Positions 6,787 to 15,112 of a stretch of 19,907 nt of DNA are shown here, in pieces. The notes below the pieces were generated by a model. That model ran no database searches. It was not told where the DNA came from and saw only the letters and a list, made by a program, of their open reading frames with translations. The position numbers and the translations under genes are program-made. This DNA is from an uncultured Clostridia bacterium (GTDB lineage Bacteria > Bacillota > Clostridia > UMGS1883). Location of the stretch: contig CAKSNY010000037.1 of assembly GCA_934476455.1 (NCBI GenBank), positions 1 to 19,907 of the forward strand, given 5' to 3'. Each line of letters opens with the position of its first letter. The first letter of the stretch is position 1.

Positions 6787-6903
6787 ATGTATTTTTGCAA
6801 AAATCAGGCTATGAAGGAATGCGTCTGTAAATGCCTTTATAGTCGGTACTTTTAATTATGTGTGATAAAAAATAAGTAAAAAATGACAAAAGGGTAGATT
6901 GTA
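6787..6903. other. Middle of the divergent control region
   Basis: AT-rich, no open gene on either strand. It lies between the two operon promoters and holds no further repeat or hairpin that I can defend. No typical catabolite-repression (cre) box was found by eye. Confidence 0.35.
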
Positions 6904-6932
6904 TTGAAATAGAAAGGCTTTTGTGCTAAAGT
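6904..6932 (+). promoter_or_regulatory. Probable promoter of the plus-strand transporter operon
   Basis: TTGAAA (6904-6909), a 17-base spacer, then TAAAGT (6927-6932), 55 bases before the permease start. The boxes are moderate, as expected for an activator-dependent promoter. Confidence 0.5.
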
Positions 6933-6987
6933 TAGACTATGTTGAAAGAGAAACTTAAACGACTTGAAAGGAATGAAATGTTTTGTT

Positions 6988-7941
6988 ATGAAAAAATCAG
7001 TTGTAAAAAAAAGACAGCAGGGAGCTCAGGAGGCATACTTTATTCGCTTGAAGAACGATATATTTTCAAACCCTGAGTTATATCTTATGATTGTTCCCGT
7101 ACTGTTGTTCTATTTGATTTTCCACTATATACCAATGTACGGAGTTTCCATTGCGTTTAAAGATTACACACCAGGACTTGGGATGATGGGCAGTCCATGG
7201 GTTGGGATTGAACATTTTAAAAGCTTTCTTTCTGATGTGTATTTTTTCAGAATACTTAAAAACACATTTGTAATCAGTATGACATCAATTTTGTTTGGCT
7301 TTCCGGCGCCGATAATTCTTGCGCTGCTTATAAATGAAATAAAAAGCAAATACTTTGCAAAAGGCGTCCAGACAATTACATACATGCCGCACTTTATTTC
7401 ATTGGTCGTCATATGCAGCATGATAAAGGAATTTGTGGCAGACAATGGTATAATTACTCAGCTTGCAACAATGCTTGGATATGACGGAAAGACAATGCTT
7501 TCCAAGCCCGGACTTTTTATTCCTATTTATGTGATGTCGGGAATATGGCAGGAAATAGGATGGGGAAGCATTATATATTTGGCTGCACTCAGCGGTGTTG
7601 ATGAATCTTTGTATGAAGCTGCCGTTATAGATGGTGCAGGCAGATGGAAGCAGATGCTTCACGTAACGCTTCCGAGCATACTGCCTACAATTGTAATTTT
7701 GTTCATTATGCGCATGGGTACGGTTCTCTCCGTAGGATATGAGAAGATTATACTGCTTTATAATCCGGGCATATATGAAACCTCCGATGTTATTTCTACC
7801 TATGTTTACAGAAAAGGTCTGCAGGATTTTGCATGGAGTTATTCAACTGCGGTGGGACTGTTTAATTCCGCAATCAATGTGATTTTGCTGATACTTACCA
7901 ATAATATCAGCAAGAAACTTAGCGGAACGGCTTTATGGTGA
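6988..7941 (+). CDS. ABC sugar transporter permease, LplB-type (CUT1 family)
   Basis: About 317 residues if started at ATG 6988 (MKKSVVKK). In-frame TTG 6964 and ATG 6973 are alternatives; AAAGGA at 6967-6972 is the nearest ribosome binding site, and its 15-base distance leaves the start unsettled. Six hydrophobic segments and the EAA loop (YEAAVIDGAGRWKQM), where the permease contacts the ATPase, identify a binding-protein-dependent permease. The early segment LMIVPVLLFYLIFHYIPMYG is typical of LplB proteins that import complex oligosaccharides in Firmicutes. It pairs with the next gene to form the membrane channel. No ATPase gene is present; such systems usually share an MsmX-type ATPase encoded elsewhere. 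The first gene of the plus operon. Confidence 0.93.
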   Translation: MKKSVVKKRQQGAQEAYFIRLKNDIFSNPELYLMIVPVLLFYLIFHYIPMYGVSIAFKDYTPGLGMMGSPWVGIEHFKSFLSDVYFFRILKNTFVISMTSILFGFPAPIILALLINEIKSKYFAKGVQTITYMPHFISLVVICSMIKEFVADNGIITQLATMLGYDGKTMLSKPGLFIPIYVMSGIWQEIGWGSIIYLAALSGVDESLYEAAVIDGAGRWKQMLHVTLPSILPTIVILFIMRMGTVLSVGYEKIILLYNPGIYETSDVISTYVYRKGLQDFAWSYSTAVGLFNSAINVILLILTNNISKKLSGTALW

Positions 7942-7955
7942 AAGGGGAAATATCT

Positions 7956-8837
7956 GTGAAAATAAAGGAAAGCTTTGGGAGAAAGCTGTTTTTGGCAATA
8001 GATGCAATTATATTGATTGGAATAAGTCTTGTTTGTCTTTATCCGATTCTGTATGTTTTGTTCGCTTCGATAAGTAATGGTAATTTATTAATGGCACATA
8101 GGGGCGTGCTTGTGAAGCCTTTAGGATTTACAATTGAAGTGTATAAGAAAATTTTGGGATACCCGCTTCTTTTAAATAGCTATCTTAATACCTTGAAAAT
8201 TATAGGAATTACACTTGTATTTAATATTTTATTGACATCCTTCGGTGCTTATTTTCTTTCAAGGAAGAATGTTGTAGGCGGAAATCTTGTGATGATGCTC
8301 ATTCTTATAACAATGTATTTTAACGGAGGACTTATTCCCAACTACATGCTTGTAAAGTGGCTTAACCTTACAAACACACATTGGGCATTAATTTTGCCGG
8401 TTGCACTTAATACATATAATCTTATTGTTTTAAAAACTGCTTTTGCATCTGTGCCGGATTCGCTGTGTGAAGCTGCAAAGATAGACGGTGCAGGACATTT
8501 CAGAATACTTTTTAGGATTGTTATGCCTTTGTCAAAGGCAAGTATTGCAGTAATAATTCTTTATTATATGGTTGCGCAGTGGAATAGCTGGTTTTCAGCA
8601 ATGATTTATATAGATAACAGAACGCTTTACCCATTGCAGCTTCTTCTCAAAGAAATGCTCATTCAGAATGATACATCTTCAATGACTCAGGGAATAACAG
8701 ACGGGGATATGCAGGCGGTAAGCGAAACCATGAAGTATGCAATTATTGTTGTTGCTACGCTCCCCATACTTTGTATATATCCCTACCTGCAAAAATACTT
8801 TACCAAGGGAGTAATGGTCGGCGCGGTAAAAGGATGA
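7956..8837 (+). CDS. ABC sugar transporter permease, YtcP-type (CUT1 family)
   Basis: About 293 residues from a GTG at 7956, preferred because AAAGGGG lies 8 bases upstream. An ATG at 7935, overlapping the previous gene, is possible but lacks that spacing. It has six membrane segments, the EAA loop CEAAKIDGAGHFRILFRIVM, and the C-terminal ending QKYFTKGVMVGAVKG that is nearly constant in YtcP partners of LplB. It forms the heterodimeric importer channel with the preceding protein. The usual third gene, a substrate-binding lipoprotein, does not follow here; a new gene starting at 19884 is a candidate. Confidence 0.93.
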   Translation: MKIKESFGRKLFLAIDAIILIGISLVCLYPILYVLFASISNGNLLMAHRGVLVKPLGFTIEVYKKILGYPLLLNSYLNTLKIIGITLVFNILLTSFGAYFLSRKNVVGGNLVMMLILITMYFNGGLIPNYMLVKWLNLTNTHWALILPVALNTYNLIVLKTAFASVPDSLCEAAKIDGAGHFRILFRIVMPLSKASIAVIILYYMVAQWNSWFSAMIYIDNRTLYPLQLLLKEMLIQNDTSSMTQGITDGDMQAVSETMKYAIIVVATLPILCIYPYLQKYFTKGVMVGAVKG

Positions 8838-8910
8838 CGAAGTTAATAAAACACAGCTTCTTTTAAATCGAGTTATTATTCTGTAGAGAAAATGCGTTTG
8901 ATTTTGAATT

Positions 8911-8944
8911 TAGGCTTATAAAACATCTATTTAAGGAGAGCCTA
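8911..8944 (+). promoter_or_regulatory. Possible RNA hairpin masking the GH3 ribosome binding site
   Basis: TAGGCT (8911-8916) is complementary to AGCCTA (8939-8944), the bases between the AAGGAG ribosome binding site and the ATG at 8946. Pairing would close a 22-base loop and could restrain translation. The stem is only 6 bp, so this may be chance. Confidence 0.25.
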
Positions 8945-8945
8945 T

Positions 8946-9913
8946 ATGAGAAAAGATTTGTGGGAGAGAGTAGGCGAGATTGTAAGCTCACTTTCATTAA
9001 AGGAAAAGATAGGTCAGCTCAATCAGGAGATGGTTCGTCTGTACGATTCTGATTCGATGAATTTATTGAAAGAACGTATCAGACGCGGAGAAGTCGGTTC
9101 TGTTATACTTGCGAGTTCTGCAACAGCAGGAAATGATGAAAGCAACAGAGTGCCTGTGCACATTTTAAATGAATTACAGTGTGTTGCGGTGGAGGATGCC
9201 GATAAAAATCTTCCGTTGCTTTTTCAAGAGATGTTATTCACGGTCACAATGTTGTATAACCTGTGTCCTTGGCATTAGCCGCTTCGTTTAATCCCGGAAT
9301 TGTCGGTGAAGGCTATAAAGGGGTCGCAAGAGAAGCTGCAAGTGAAGGTATAAAATGGAGCTTTACTCCAATGCTGGACATTTCGCGTGATGCAAGATGG
9401 GGCAGGTGTGTTGAAGGCTTTGGAGAGGATACGTATTTAACTGAACGAATGGCTGAGGCAGTTATTACAGGTTTGCAAGGTGAAAAATCTGATGAGGACA
9501 ATATTATCGTATGTGTAAAGCATTATATAGGTTATGGTACCGCAGAAGCGGGAAGAGATTATACAAAGGCGGAAATATCAGATTATACCCTTAGAAACTA
9601 CTATCTCAAACCGTTTTGTGCAGCTGTTAATGCAGGTGTTGGGACTGTAATGAATTCCTTTAACGAAATCAGAGGTGTTTCCACTGCTGCAAGCAGATAT
9701 CTGTTATATGATGTATTAAAGACAGAACTTGGATTTGATGGATTTGTGGTAAGTGACTGGGGAGTGGTTGAGCAGACAGTTAACCAGGGACTGGCCGCAA
9801 ATAGGACGGAGGCTGCAAAAATCTGCATCAATGCCGGTCTTGATATGGATATGGTGTGCAGATGCTGCACAGAAAATATTGAGGAGCTTGTTGATGAAGG
9901 ACAGGTTGTTTGA
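8946..9913 (+). pseudogene. GH3 glycosidase, N-terminal domain only, with frameshift and nonsense codon
   Basis: The gene begins well: AAGGAG, then ATG 8946, then a GH3 N-terminus (LSLKEKIGQLNQEM). At the T-run 9220-9224 (five T, six needed) the frame is lost. The correct frame then reads SRDVIHGHNVV, meets TAA at 9257-9259 where a tyrosine is expected, and goes on to PVSLALAASFNPGIV, RWGRCVEGFGED, VKHYIGYG, MNSFNEIRG and FVVSDWGV (the nucleophile Asp, codon 9755-9757). It ends at TGA 9911-9913 after ELVDEGQVV. Everything beyond, including the second alpha/beta domain that usually supplies the acid/base residue, is missing; normal length is 700 residues or more. Three independent lesions make this a true pseudogene. 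The intact ancestor would have removed beta-linked glucose, xylose or similar from oligosaccharides. Its right end abuts the regulator gene directly, suggesting a deletion. Confidence 0.93.
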
Positions 9914-9948
9914 TTATTTTCAATCTATTTTTGAACGGGTGTAGTAAA

Positions 9949-12183
9949 TTGAGAAAACGAATTAAATCTGAATTAATAATATCGTGGATAAAGTCATATA
10001 TGCTCATTGTGCTTATGATTTTAATTGTCATACTGCCTGTCTATGTTATGCTTTTTAATCAGGCTAAAAAACAGATAAATAATCAGAATGAAATAATCCT
10101 CGAGAATTTGTGCGAAAGCATTGATAACGAGCTTGTCGGAGTTGAATCAGAGGTTACGGAATTCAGTCTTGATAAAAATATTGCAAAAATAGCTGAAATG
10201 AGCCTGCCGCTTTCTTCAGATGATAATTTTTTTCTGTACGATTATATGACCGGATACAATCCTCTTAAAAGCTACAGAAAAGCCTCTAAAAGCCAGTGTG
10301 AAATATATTTTGGAAATATCGACATTATACTGACAGGTTCGGGAATGAACACAAGGGAGAGCCTTCTTGAAGGATACAATATGCAAAAATATGTTTCGAT
10401 TGAAAATTGGACAGAGTTTTTAAACGGATTTTATAAGGGGCAATATGTAAAATTAGAAAAAAAAGACGACCAAATATTTTACATAAAAACTATTGCCGAA
10501 TCGGAAAAAACCGGAAAGTACGTGAATGTATTTTTTGCCATAGACAGAAACTGGATTGAAGAAAAGGTCAATGACTTATACTTAAAGGATTACGGAATTC
10601 TTAAGATAAATGATTCCTCAGGAAACAGTATTATGACATTTGACGCGTCGGAAGGACAACAAAATCATCGAAGCTACATGACGGTTACTTGTGAGTCTTC
10701 GGTAAATAATTGGAAGTATACTTACAATCTCCCGGATACAGTCGTGTTCGGACAGCTCAAATTTTTTGTATACATATTTATCTTCTCATTGATTCTCGGT
10801 GTTACGATGGAAATATTTTTGGTAAAACATTATGTGAGTAAGAATTATACGCCGGTACGGGAAATGGTGCAGATTTTTTCAAAAGAAAAAAATGAAGCTA
10901 TCGCAGACGAATACGGTTACTTAACGGGAATGATAAATAGGTCAATCAAAGAAAAAGAGAGCCTTATTAACAATCTGGATGCAAAAAGCCAAACTATTAT
11001 CAAGTATATTTTAAATAAGCTTGTAAGCGGTGAGATGCTTACTTCGGCAGAACATGAATGTCTGGAAAGTCTGAAATTTGATTTTGGTGAGGGCTGTTTC
11101 ATAACGCTCCAGTTCAAGGCCTATGGTACGGAGGAGATGTTTTTTGAAGAGAAAGCTTTAAAAAAGGATGAAGATGCCGATGTATCTACTGCGTATTTTA
11201 TAATTTTAAACATCTTTTCTGAAATGCTTGAGAAAAATTCATTTGAGTATATGAACACAGAAAACGAAGACGGCTGCACCTACATAATATGCGCGCAGAA
11301 TTCAGATGTAAAGACTGTAATGAAAATTTGCGGTGAAGCATTGGACTTTATAAATAAAAATTTTAATTTCAGTTTTTACTGTGCGGCAGGATCATCTCAC
11401 AGGGGATACGCCGGAATTGCGGAAAGCTTTGCAGAAGGAATGCAGGTCATGACATATATGCAGATTTCCAAAAAAAGCGGTGTGGGATGTTATAACGATA
11501 TACATGAGGAGGTTCATCGTATAAACGGTTATCCCGGTGCACTTGAAAACCAGCTGATCACTTATGTGCAAAACGGAAATATTGACGCAGTGCGAAAAAC
11601 GCTGGACGAAATGTTTGACTCTGTTTTCGGACAGTACATGATGACTCCGGATGAGATCAGATTTTTCATTATTGATCTTGCTACGAGCGCTATAAAAATA
11701 CTCGCGCAAACAGATTCAAATGATAATATTATTGTTCGAAAAAAGATGCAGATTTTAAATAATTTGATGAAAAGCACTGATATTGAAGATATGAAAAAGC
11801 AGATTTCCGAGATATTCGAGTTGTCGTGTGAACAGGCCAGAACGTATAATTCATCAAACAGCATACTTACTAAGAAGATAGTAAAGTTTGTAAAAGAAAA
11901 CTATTCCAATCCCGATTTGAATGTTTCGCTGGTTGCGCAGAAATTTGAAAGACATTCCCACTATATATCCAATGTTTTCAGAACTAATATGAATATGAGG
12001 CTGCTGGATTATATTAACCTTCTGAGAATTGAGGAAAGTAAAAAACTTCTCAAAGAATCCGATGAGCTTGTGAGCAATATTGCAGAGAAGGTAGGCTTTT
12101 ACAATTACAGAACCTTTATAAGAGTATTTACTAATATTGTCGGAGTTTCGCCTTCAAAGTTCAGAAATCCAAACTCAGATTGA
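9949..12183 (+). CDS. Membrane-bound AraC-family transcriptional regulator with extracellular sensor domain
   Basis: 744 residues from TTG 9949 (MRKRIKSELIISW). TTG 9910 is an alternative start; neither has a strong ribosome binding site. Order: a short basic tail; membrane helix 1 (about 17-36); an extracellular domain of about 230 residues, probably a Cache-like ligand sensor; helix 2 (about 270-292); a cytoplasmic linker and central domain (about 325-630); and a C-terminal AraC-type double helix-turn-helix (about 640-744). The last carries NVSLVAQKFERHSHYISNVFR and the second-helix signature IAEKVGFYNYRTFIRVFTNIVGVSPSKFR. The layout is that of YesS-like one-component regulators, which carry their own sensor. 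Its place in the sugar operon suggests it senses a pectin-derived oligosaccharide outside the cell and activates the divergent promoters. It begins only 35 bases after the truncated GH3, so its native upstream sequence may be lost. Confidence 0.92.
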   Translation: MRKRIKSELIISWIKSYMLIVLMILIVILPVYVMLFNQAKKQINNQNEIILENLCESIDNELVGVESEVTEFSLDKNIAKIAEMSLPLSSDDNFFLYDYMTGYNPLKSYRKASKSQCEIYFGNIDIILTGSGMNTRESLLEGYNMQKYVSIENWTEFLNGFYKGQYVKLEKKDDQIFYIKTIAESEKTGKYVNVFFAIDRNWIEEKVNDLYLKDYGILKINDSSGNSIMTFDASEGQQNHRSYMTVTCESSVNNWKYTYNLPDTVVFGQLKFFVYIFIFSLILGVTMEIFLVKHYVSKNYTPVREMVQIFSKEKNEAIADEYGYLTGMINRSIKEKESLINNLDAKSQTIIKYILNKLVSGEMLTSAEHECLESLKFDFGEGCFITLQFKAYGTEEMFFEEKALKKDEDADVSTAYFIILNIFSEMLEKNSFEYMNTENEDGCTYIICAQNSDVKTVMKICGEALDFINKNFNFSFYCAAGSSHRGYAGIAESFAEGMQVMTYMQISKKSGVGCYNDIHEEVHRINGYPGALENQLITYVQNGNIDAVRKTLDEMFDSVFGQYMMTPDEIRFFIIDLATSAIKILAQTDSNDNIIVRKKMQILNNLMKSTDIEDMKKQISEIFELSCEQARTYNSSNSILTKKIVKFVKENYSNPDLNVSLVAQKFERHSHYISNVFRTNMNMRLLDYINLLRIEESKKLLKESDELVSNIAEKVGFYNYRTFIRVFTNIVGVSPSKFRNPNSD

Positions 12184-12197
12184 CAGGGGTGTATTTT

Positions 12198-15083
12198 ATG
12201 AAGAAATATGTAAAAAGAATATTTTTACTGTGTCTGTCTTTGCAGATGTTATTATCCTTCGGCGTGAGTACATATGCCGAAATATTGCAGGATGAAGACG
12301 TGCCGATTCAGAATACCGAAGGGTATGATGATTCTTTGGTTACGGGAGATAAGACTGCAGATCAGACGATATCAACCGATGAGAAGTCCGACGAAGCAAA
12401 TCCAAATGCAAATGAAAATTATATAGAGGGGATTAACGGCTCGGATCAAAGCGCATTTGCAAGGATTATATTTTCCAATCCCGTTAAAAGCGTGAACATG
12501 ACCTTTGAAGACGGGATAGAAAGGGATGACGTATCTTATAGCAATGTTCTGTACAGTGAGCTTGCTGAATTTGACTCACATCAGGCAAGGAAGTTTTACA
12601 AAGGCAATGACTTATGCATTCATATGAACGACGGTTTTTTCGAACCGGAGGACAGGGAATTCGTTTTTGTAATAAAATATTGGGATTTCGGTGACGGTGC
12701 AGGTTCTATCTATGTTGATTATCCAACGTCGTCCGACGGCTCTCCCAAACGTCTTTCTATACGGAAGCCCGGTGTTGAGGCAAGATGGAGAACAGAAAAC
12801 ATTTATGTAAGTGATGCCAATTTTACAAAAAACATGGAATACAACAGTCAGATAAAAATAATTACAATGGGATACAACGCATTTTCGGAAATCTCTGTAA
12901 TAAATGTTTCGCAAGCAAAGAAAAATAAAAGATTTGAAAGGCAAATATGGTCGGATGAAAAGGCACATTCACTTTCACATCTCGGATTGTGGAGCTTTAA
13001 AACGACGCAGGAGGCACTTTCGCTAAGAGTTACTGCGCAGGATGCAGTTGCGGGAATGCTTAAGGCGGCGGGCTATGAGAAAAAGATTCCGCAAGCATCG
13101 GTGCCTTTGAAAAACAGCGGTGTATATGCCGAAAATATGAAATATATTTCTTATGCAATCAGTAAGGAAATTATTGCGGATGATTTTTTGCCGCAAAGGG
13201 ATATCACTGTATCAGAGCTTATTAAATATTATCTTGGATTTTTAGGTTATGAAAAAAGCGAATATGACGCTGACTTGTACGGCTTTGCATGCAGCTTAGG
13301 TCTTATCACGGAAAAAGATGCCATATATCATCTTGACAAACCCCTGCGTTTTGATGAGTTTGCAGCAATCGCATATAACGCAATGCTGTTAAAAATAAAG
13401 GGTGAGAAGTATTCGCTTTTCAGCAGTATGGTAATGGAGGGAAGCATTGCGAAAGAAACGGTTGATATGCTTGCGGATGTTAATCTGTTTACTGCTATGT
13501 ATGAAGTCCCCTCCAAGGTTGAAATTGTTACAGAAAAGGATGCAAACACAGGCGTTGAAATTAATTATCTCAATATAAGTAACAGCATGACAATTCTGCC
13601 TTATCTGACGCAGACAAAGTGGCTTTCGGATTCAAAACGCTTTATTGCGGCATGCAGCACAACGGGCGGTTTATACGAATATAATACGCAGACAGGTATG
13701 TTAAAATATCTTGACAACTGTTATATAAATTCGATGGCAGATGCGACAGTTACGGAAGATGATTTAATGTTTTACAATAAAAACAATCATGAAGTATGGT
13801 GTATGGATTTAAAAACTTATGATAAGCATAAAGTTGCAGATATGCCTCAGTATGTTGATTTGACAAATAATGTTATGACAATTCAGACAACCAATGATGG
13901 GCGGTATCTTACATGTTACTGGAAAGAAAATCTTGATGAAAAGGATTTTATGAACGGGAAAACAAGAATGAGAAAGCTTGTCAGACTTGATACGCAGACA
14001 GGAATATGGGAGTCGGATTTATTGTCAAAGGAATTTGACGATATCCTTGCACCTGAGGCAGGTCATCCGTGCATAAACCCCAAAAATCCCGATTTAGTGA
14101 TGTTTTGCCATGAAGCTGCAGGAAGCGCCTATGTAGGAGACAGAGTATGGGTTGGAAACTATACGACGGGAGAGAGTGTGAACTTCTTCAAGGAAGCAAT
14201 ACGAAGAGACGGATTTTCAGGAGAAACCAACGGACATGAAATATGGTCGTATAACGGGCAGGACATTTATACCTGCAAGACATATAATCAAACCTCGACA
14301 ATAGGCGAGGCCGGTATTGTCAGGATAAGCATTGACGGCATTGAAAGAGAATACATAAACAGCGATTACGAATATATTCATGCATCTGCTGATAAAACAC
14401 AGAATTTTATTGCAGCGGATATTCCCGGAATCGGAGGAAAAGATGCTGTTGTTGCCTTAATTGATGCACGTACATATAAATCTTTCCTGCTGACATCATA
14501 TCCTGAATCAAACGGAAATCATCCGTATCATCCACATCCATCATTCAGCCCTGACAGCAGCAAAATTCTCTTTCAAAAGAGAAATCCGCAGGGAGTCCTG
14601 GCCGCGGCATGGATTGATGTATCGCAGTATACGAAAAAAGAGCTTAACGGCGGAAGAGAAAAAATCTCTGAAGATATAACTCTTGTAAGCTATGAGGATG
14701 CGGCAAATGAGGTTACAAAAGTGAACTATAAAGGATTTGATTGCTTTAAGACAAAACGCGGAAGCGGTATTTATCTCGATTACAATGACACTATAGTATT
14801 CGGACTTAAGGGCAGTATGAAAATCAGTTTTAAATTTCTTGATAAGGGCTATCAGCCGATTAATATTTATTACACAACCGCCGTTAATACGCCCAGAGAT
14901 TATTGCAACCGTGAAGACGGTATTGTTACTGTTAAAAAAAGTAATACATCAAGATGGCTTGAGGCAGAGTTTACATTCGACGATGTTAACCTTGCGAATG
15001 CATGTAAATTTATATCTGACGTCAGAATTGAGGGTGCTCAATCTGAAATTTATATAAGAGATATCAAAATGGAGTGCAGGTAG
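12198..15083 (+). CDS. Secreted multidomain protein with SLH-like region and PL22 (oligogalacturonate lyase)-like propeller
   Basis: 961 residues from ATG 12198, chosen because AGGGGTG lies 7 bases upstream. A signal peptide (MKKYVKRIFLLCLSLQ..., likely cut after STYA, about residue 27) is followed by an acidic linker; a beta-rich domain that may bind carbohydrate (about 55-240); two degenerate SLH-like repeats (about 250-420, with GLITEKDA and PLRFDEFAAIAYNAM); a long beta-propeller (about 425-820); and a jelly-roll-like C-terminal domain (about 830-961). The propeller shows MFCHE (His638), GHEIWS (His680), YIHASAD (His728) and HPYHPHPSFSPD (His775, 778, 780), the histidine pattern of PL22 oligogalacturonate lyases, which use a metal and a histidine for beta-elimination. 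Known PL22 enzymes are mostly intracellular and single-domain, so an exported, SLH-bearing form is unusual. Activity is inferred; a binding-only role is possible. Confidence 0.8.
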   Translation: MKKYVKRIFLLCLSLQMLLSFGVSTYAEILQDEDVPIQNTEGYDDSLVTGDKTADQTISTDEKSDEANPNANENYIEGINGSDQSAFARIIFSNPVKSVNMTFEDGIERDDVSYSNVLYSELAEFDSHQARKFYKGNDLCIHMNDGFFEPEDREFVFVIKYWDFGDGAGSIYVDYPTSSDGSPKRLSIRKPGVEARWRTENIYVSDANFTKNMEYNSQIKIITMGYNAFSEISVINVSQAKKNKRFERQIWSDEKAHSLSHLGLWSFKTTQEALSLRVTAQDAVAGMLKAAGYEKKIPQASVPLKNSGVYAENMKYISYAISKEIIADDFLPQRDITVSELIKYYLGFLGYEKSEYDADLYGFACSLGLITEKDAIYHLDKPLRFDEFAAIAYNAMLLKIKGEKYSLFSSMVMEGSIAKETVDMLADVNLFTAMYEVPSKVEIVTEKDANTGVEINYLNISNSMTILPYLTQTKWLSDSKRFIAACSTTGGLYEYNTQTGMLKYLDNCYINSMADATVTEDDLMFYNKNNHEVWCMDLKTYDKHKVADMPQYVDLTNNVMTIQTTNDGRYLTCYWKENLDEKDFMNGKTRMRKLVRLDTQTGIWESDLLSKEFDDILAPEAGHPCINPKNPDLVMFCHEAAGSAYVGDRVWVGNYTTGESVNFFKEAIRRDGFSGETNGHEIWSYNGQDIYTCKTYNQTSTIGEAGIVRISIDGIEREYINSDYEYIHASADKTQNFIAADIPGIGGKDAVVALIDARTYKSFLLTSYPESNGNHPYHPHPSFSPDSSKILFQKRNPQGVLAAAWIDVSQYTKKELNGGREKISEDITLVSYEDAANEVTKVNYKGFDCFKTKRGSGIYLDYNDTIVFGLKGSMKISFKFLDKGYQPINIYYTTAVNTPRDYCNREDGIVTVKKSNTSRWLEAEFTFDDVNLANACKFISDVRIEGAQSEIYIRDIKMECR

Positions 15084-15085
15084 CT

Positions 15086-15104
15086 GAAATGAAATGAAAT
15101 GAAA
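15086..15104 (+). repeat. Short GAAAT tandem repeat before the SLH gene
   Basis: GAAAT is repeated three times with a partial fourth, ending at the AAAGGG ribosome binding site of the gene at 15113. Copy-number change would alter only sequence upstream of the ribosome binding site, so an effect on expression is doubtful. Confidence 0.5.
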
Positions 15105-15112
15105 GGGATAAA

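Noticed and set aside
8946..9913. Two separate small genes for the GH3 pieces
   Set aside because: The pieces are consecutive parts of one GH3 N-terminal domain, and the second starts in the middle of a conserved segment with no ribosome binding site.
15086..15104. GAAAT repeat as a phase-variation switch
   Set aside because: It lies upstream of the ribosome binding site, outside the coding frame and not between promoter boxes, and has fewer than four copies.
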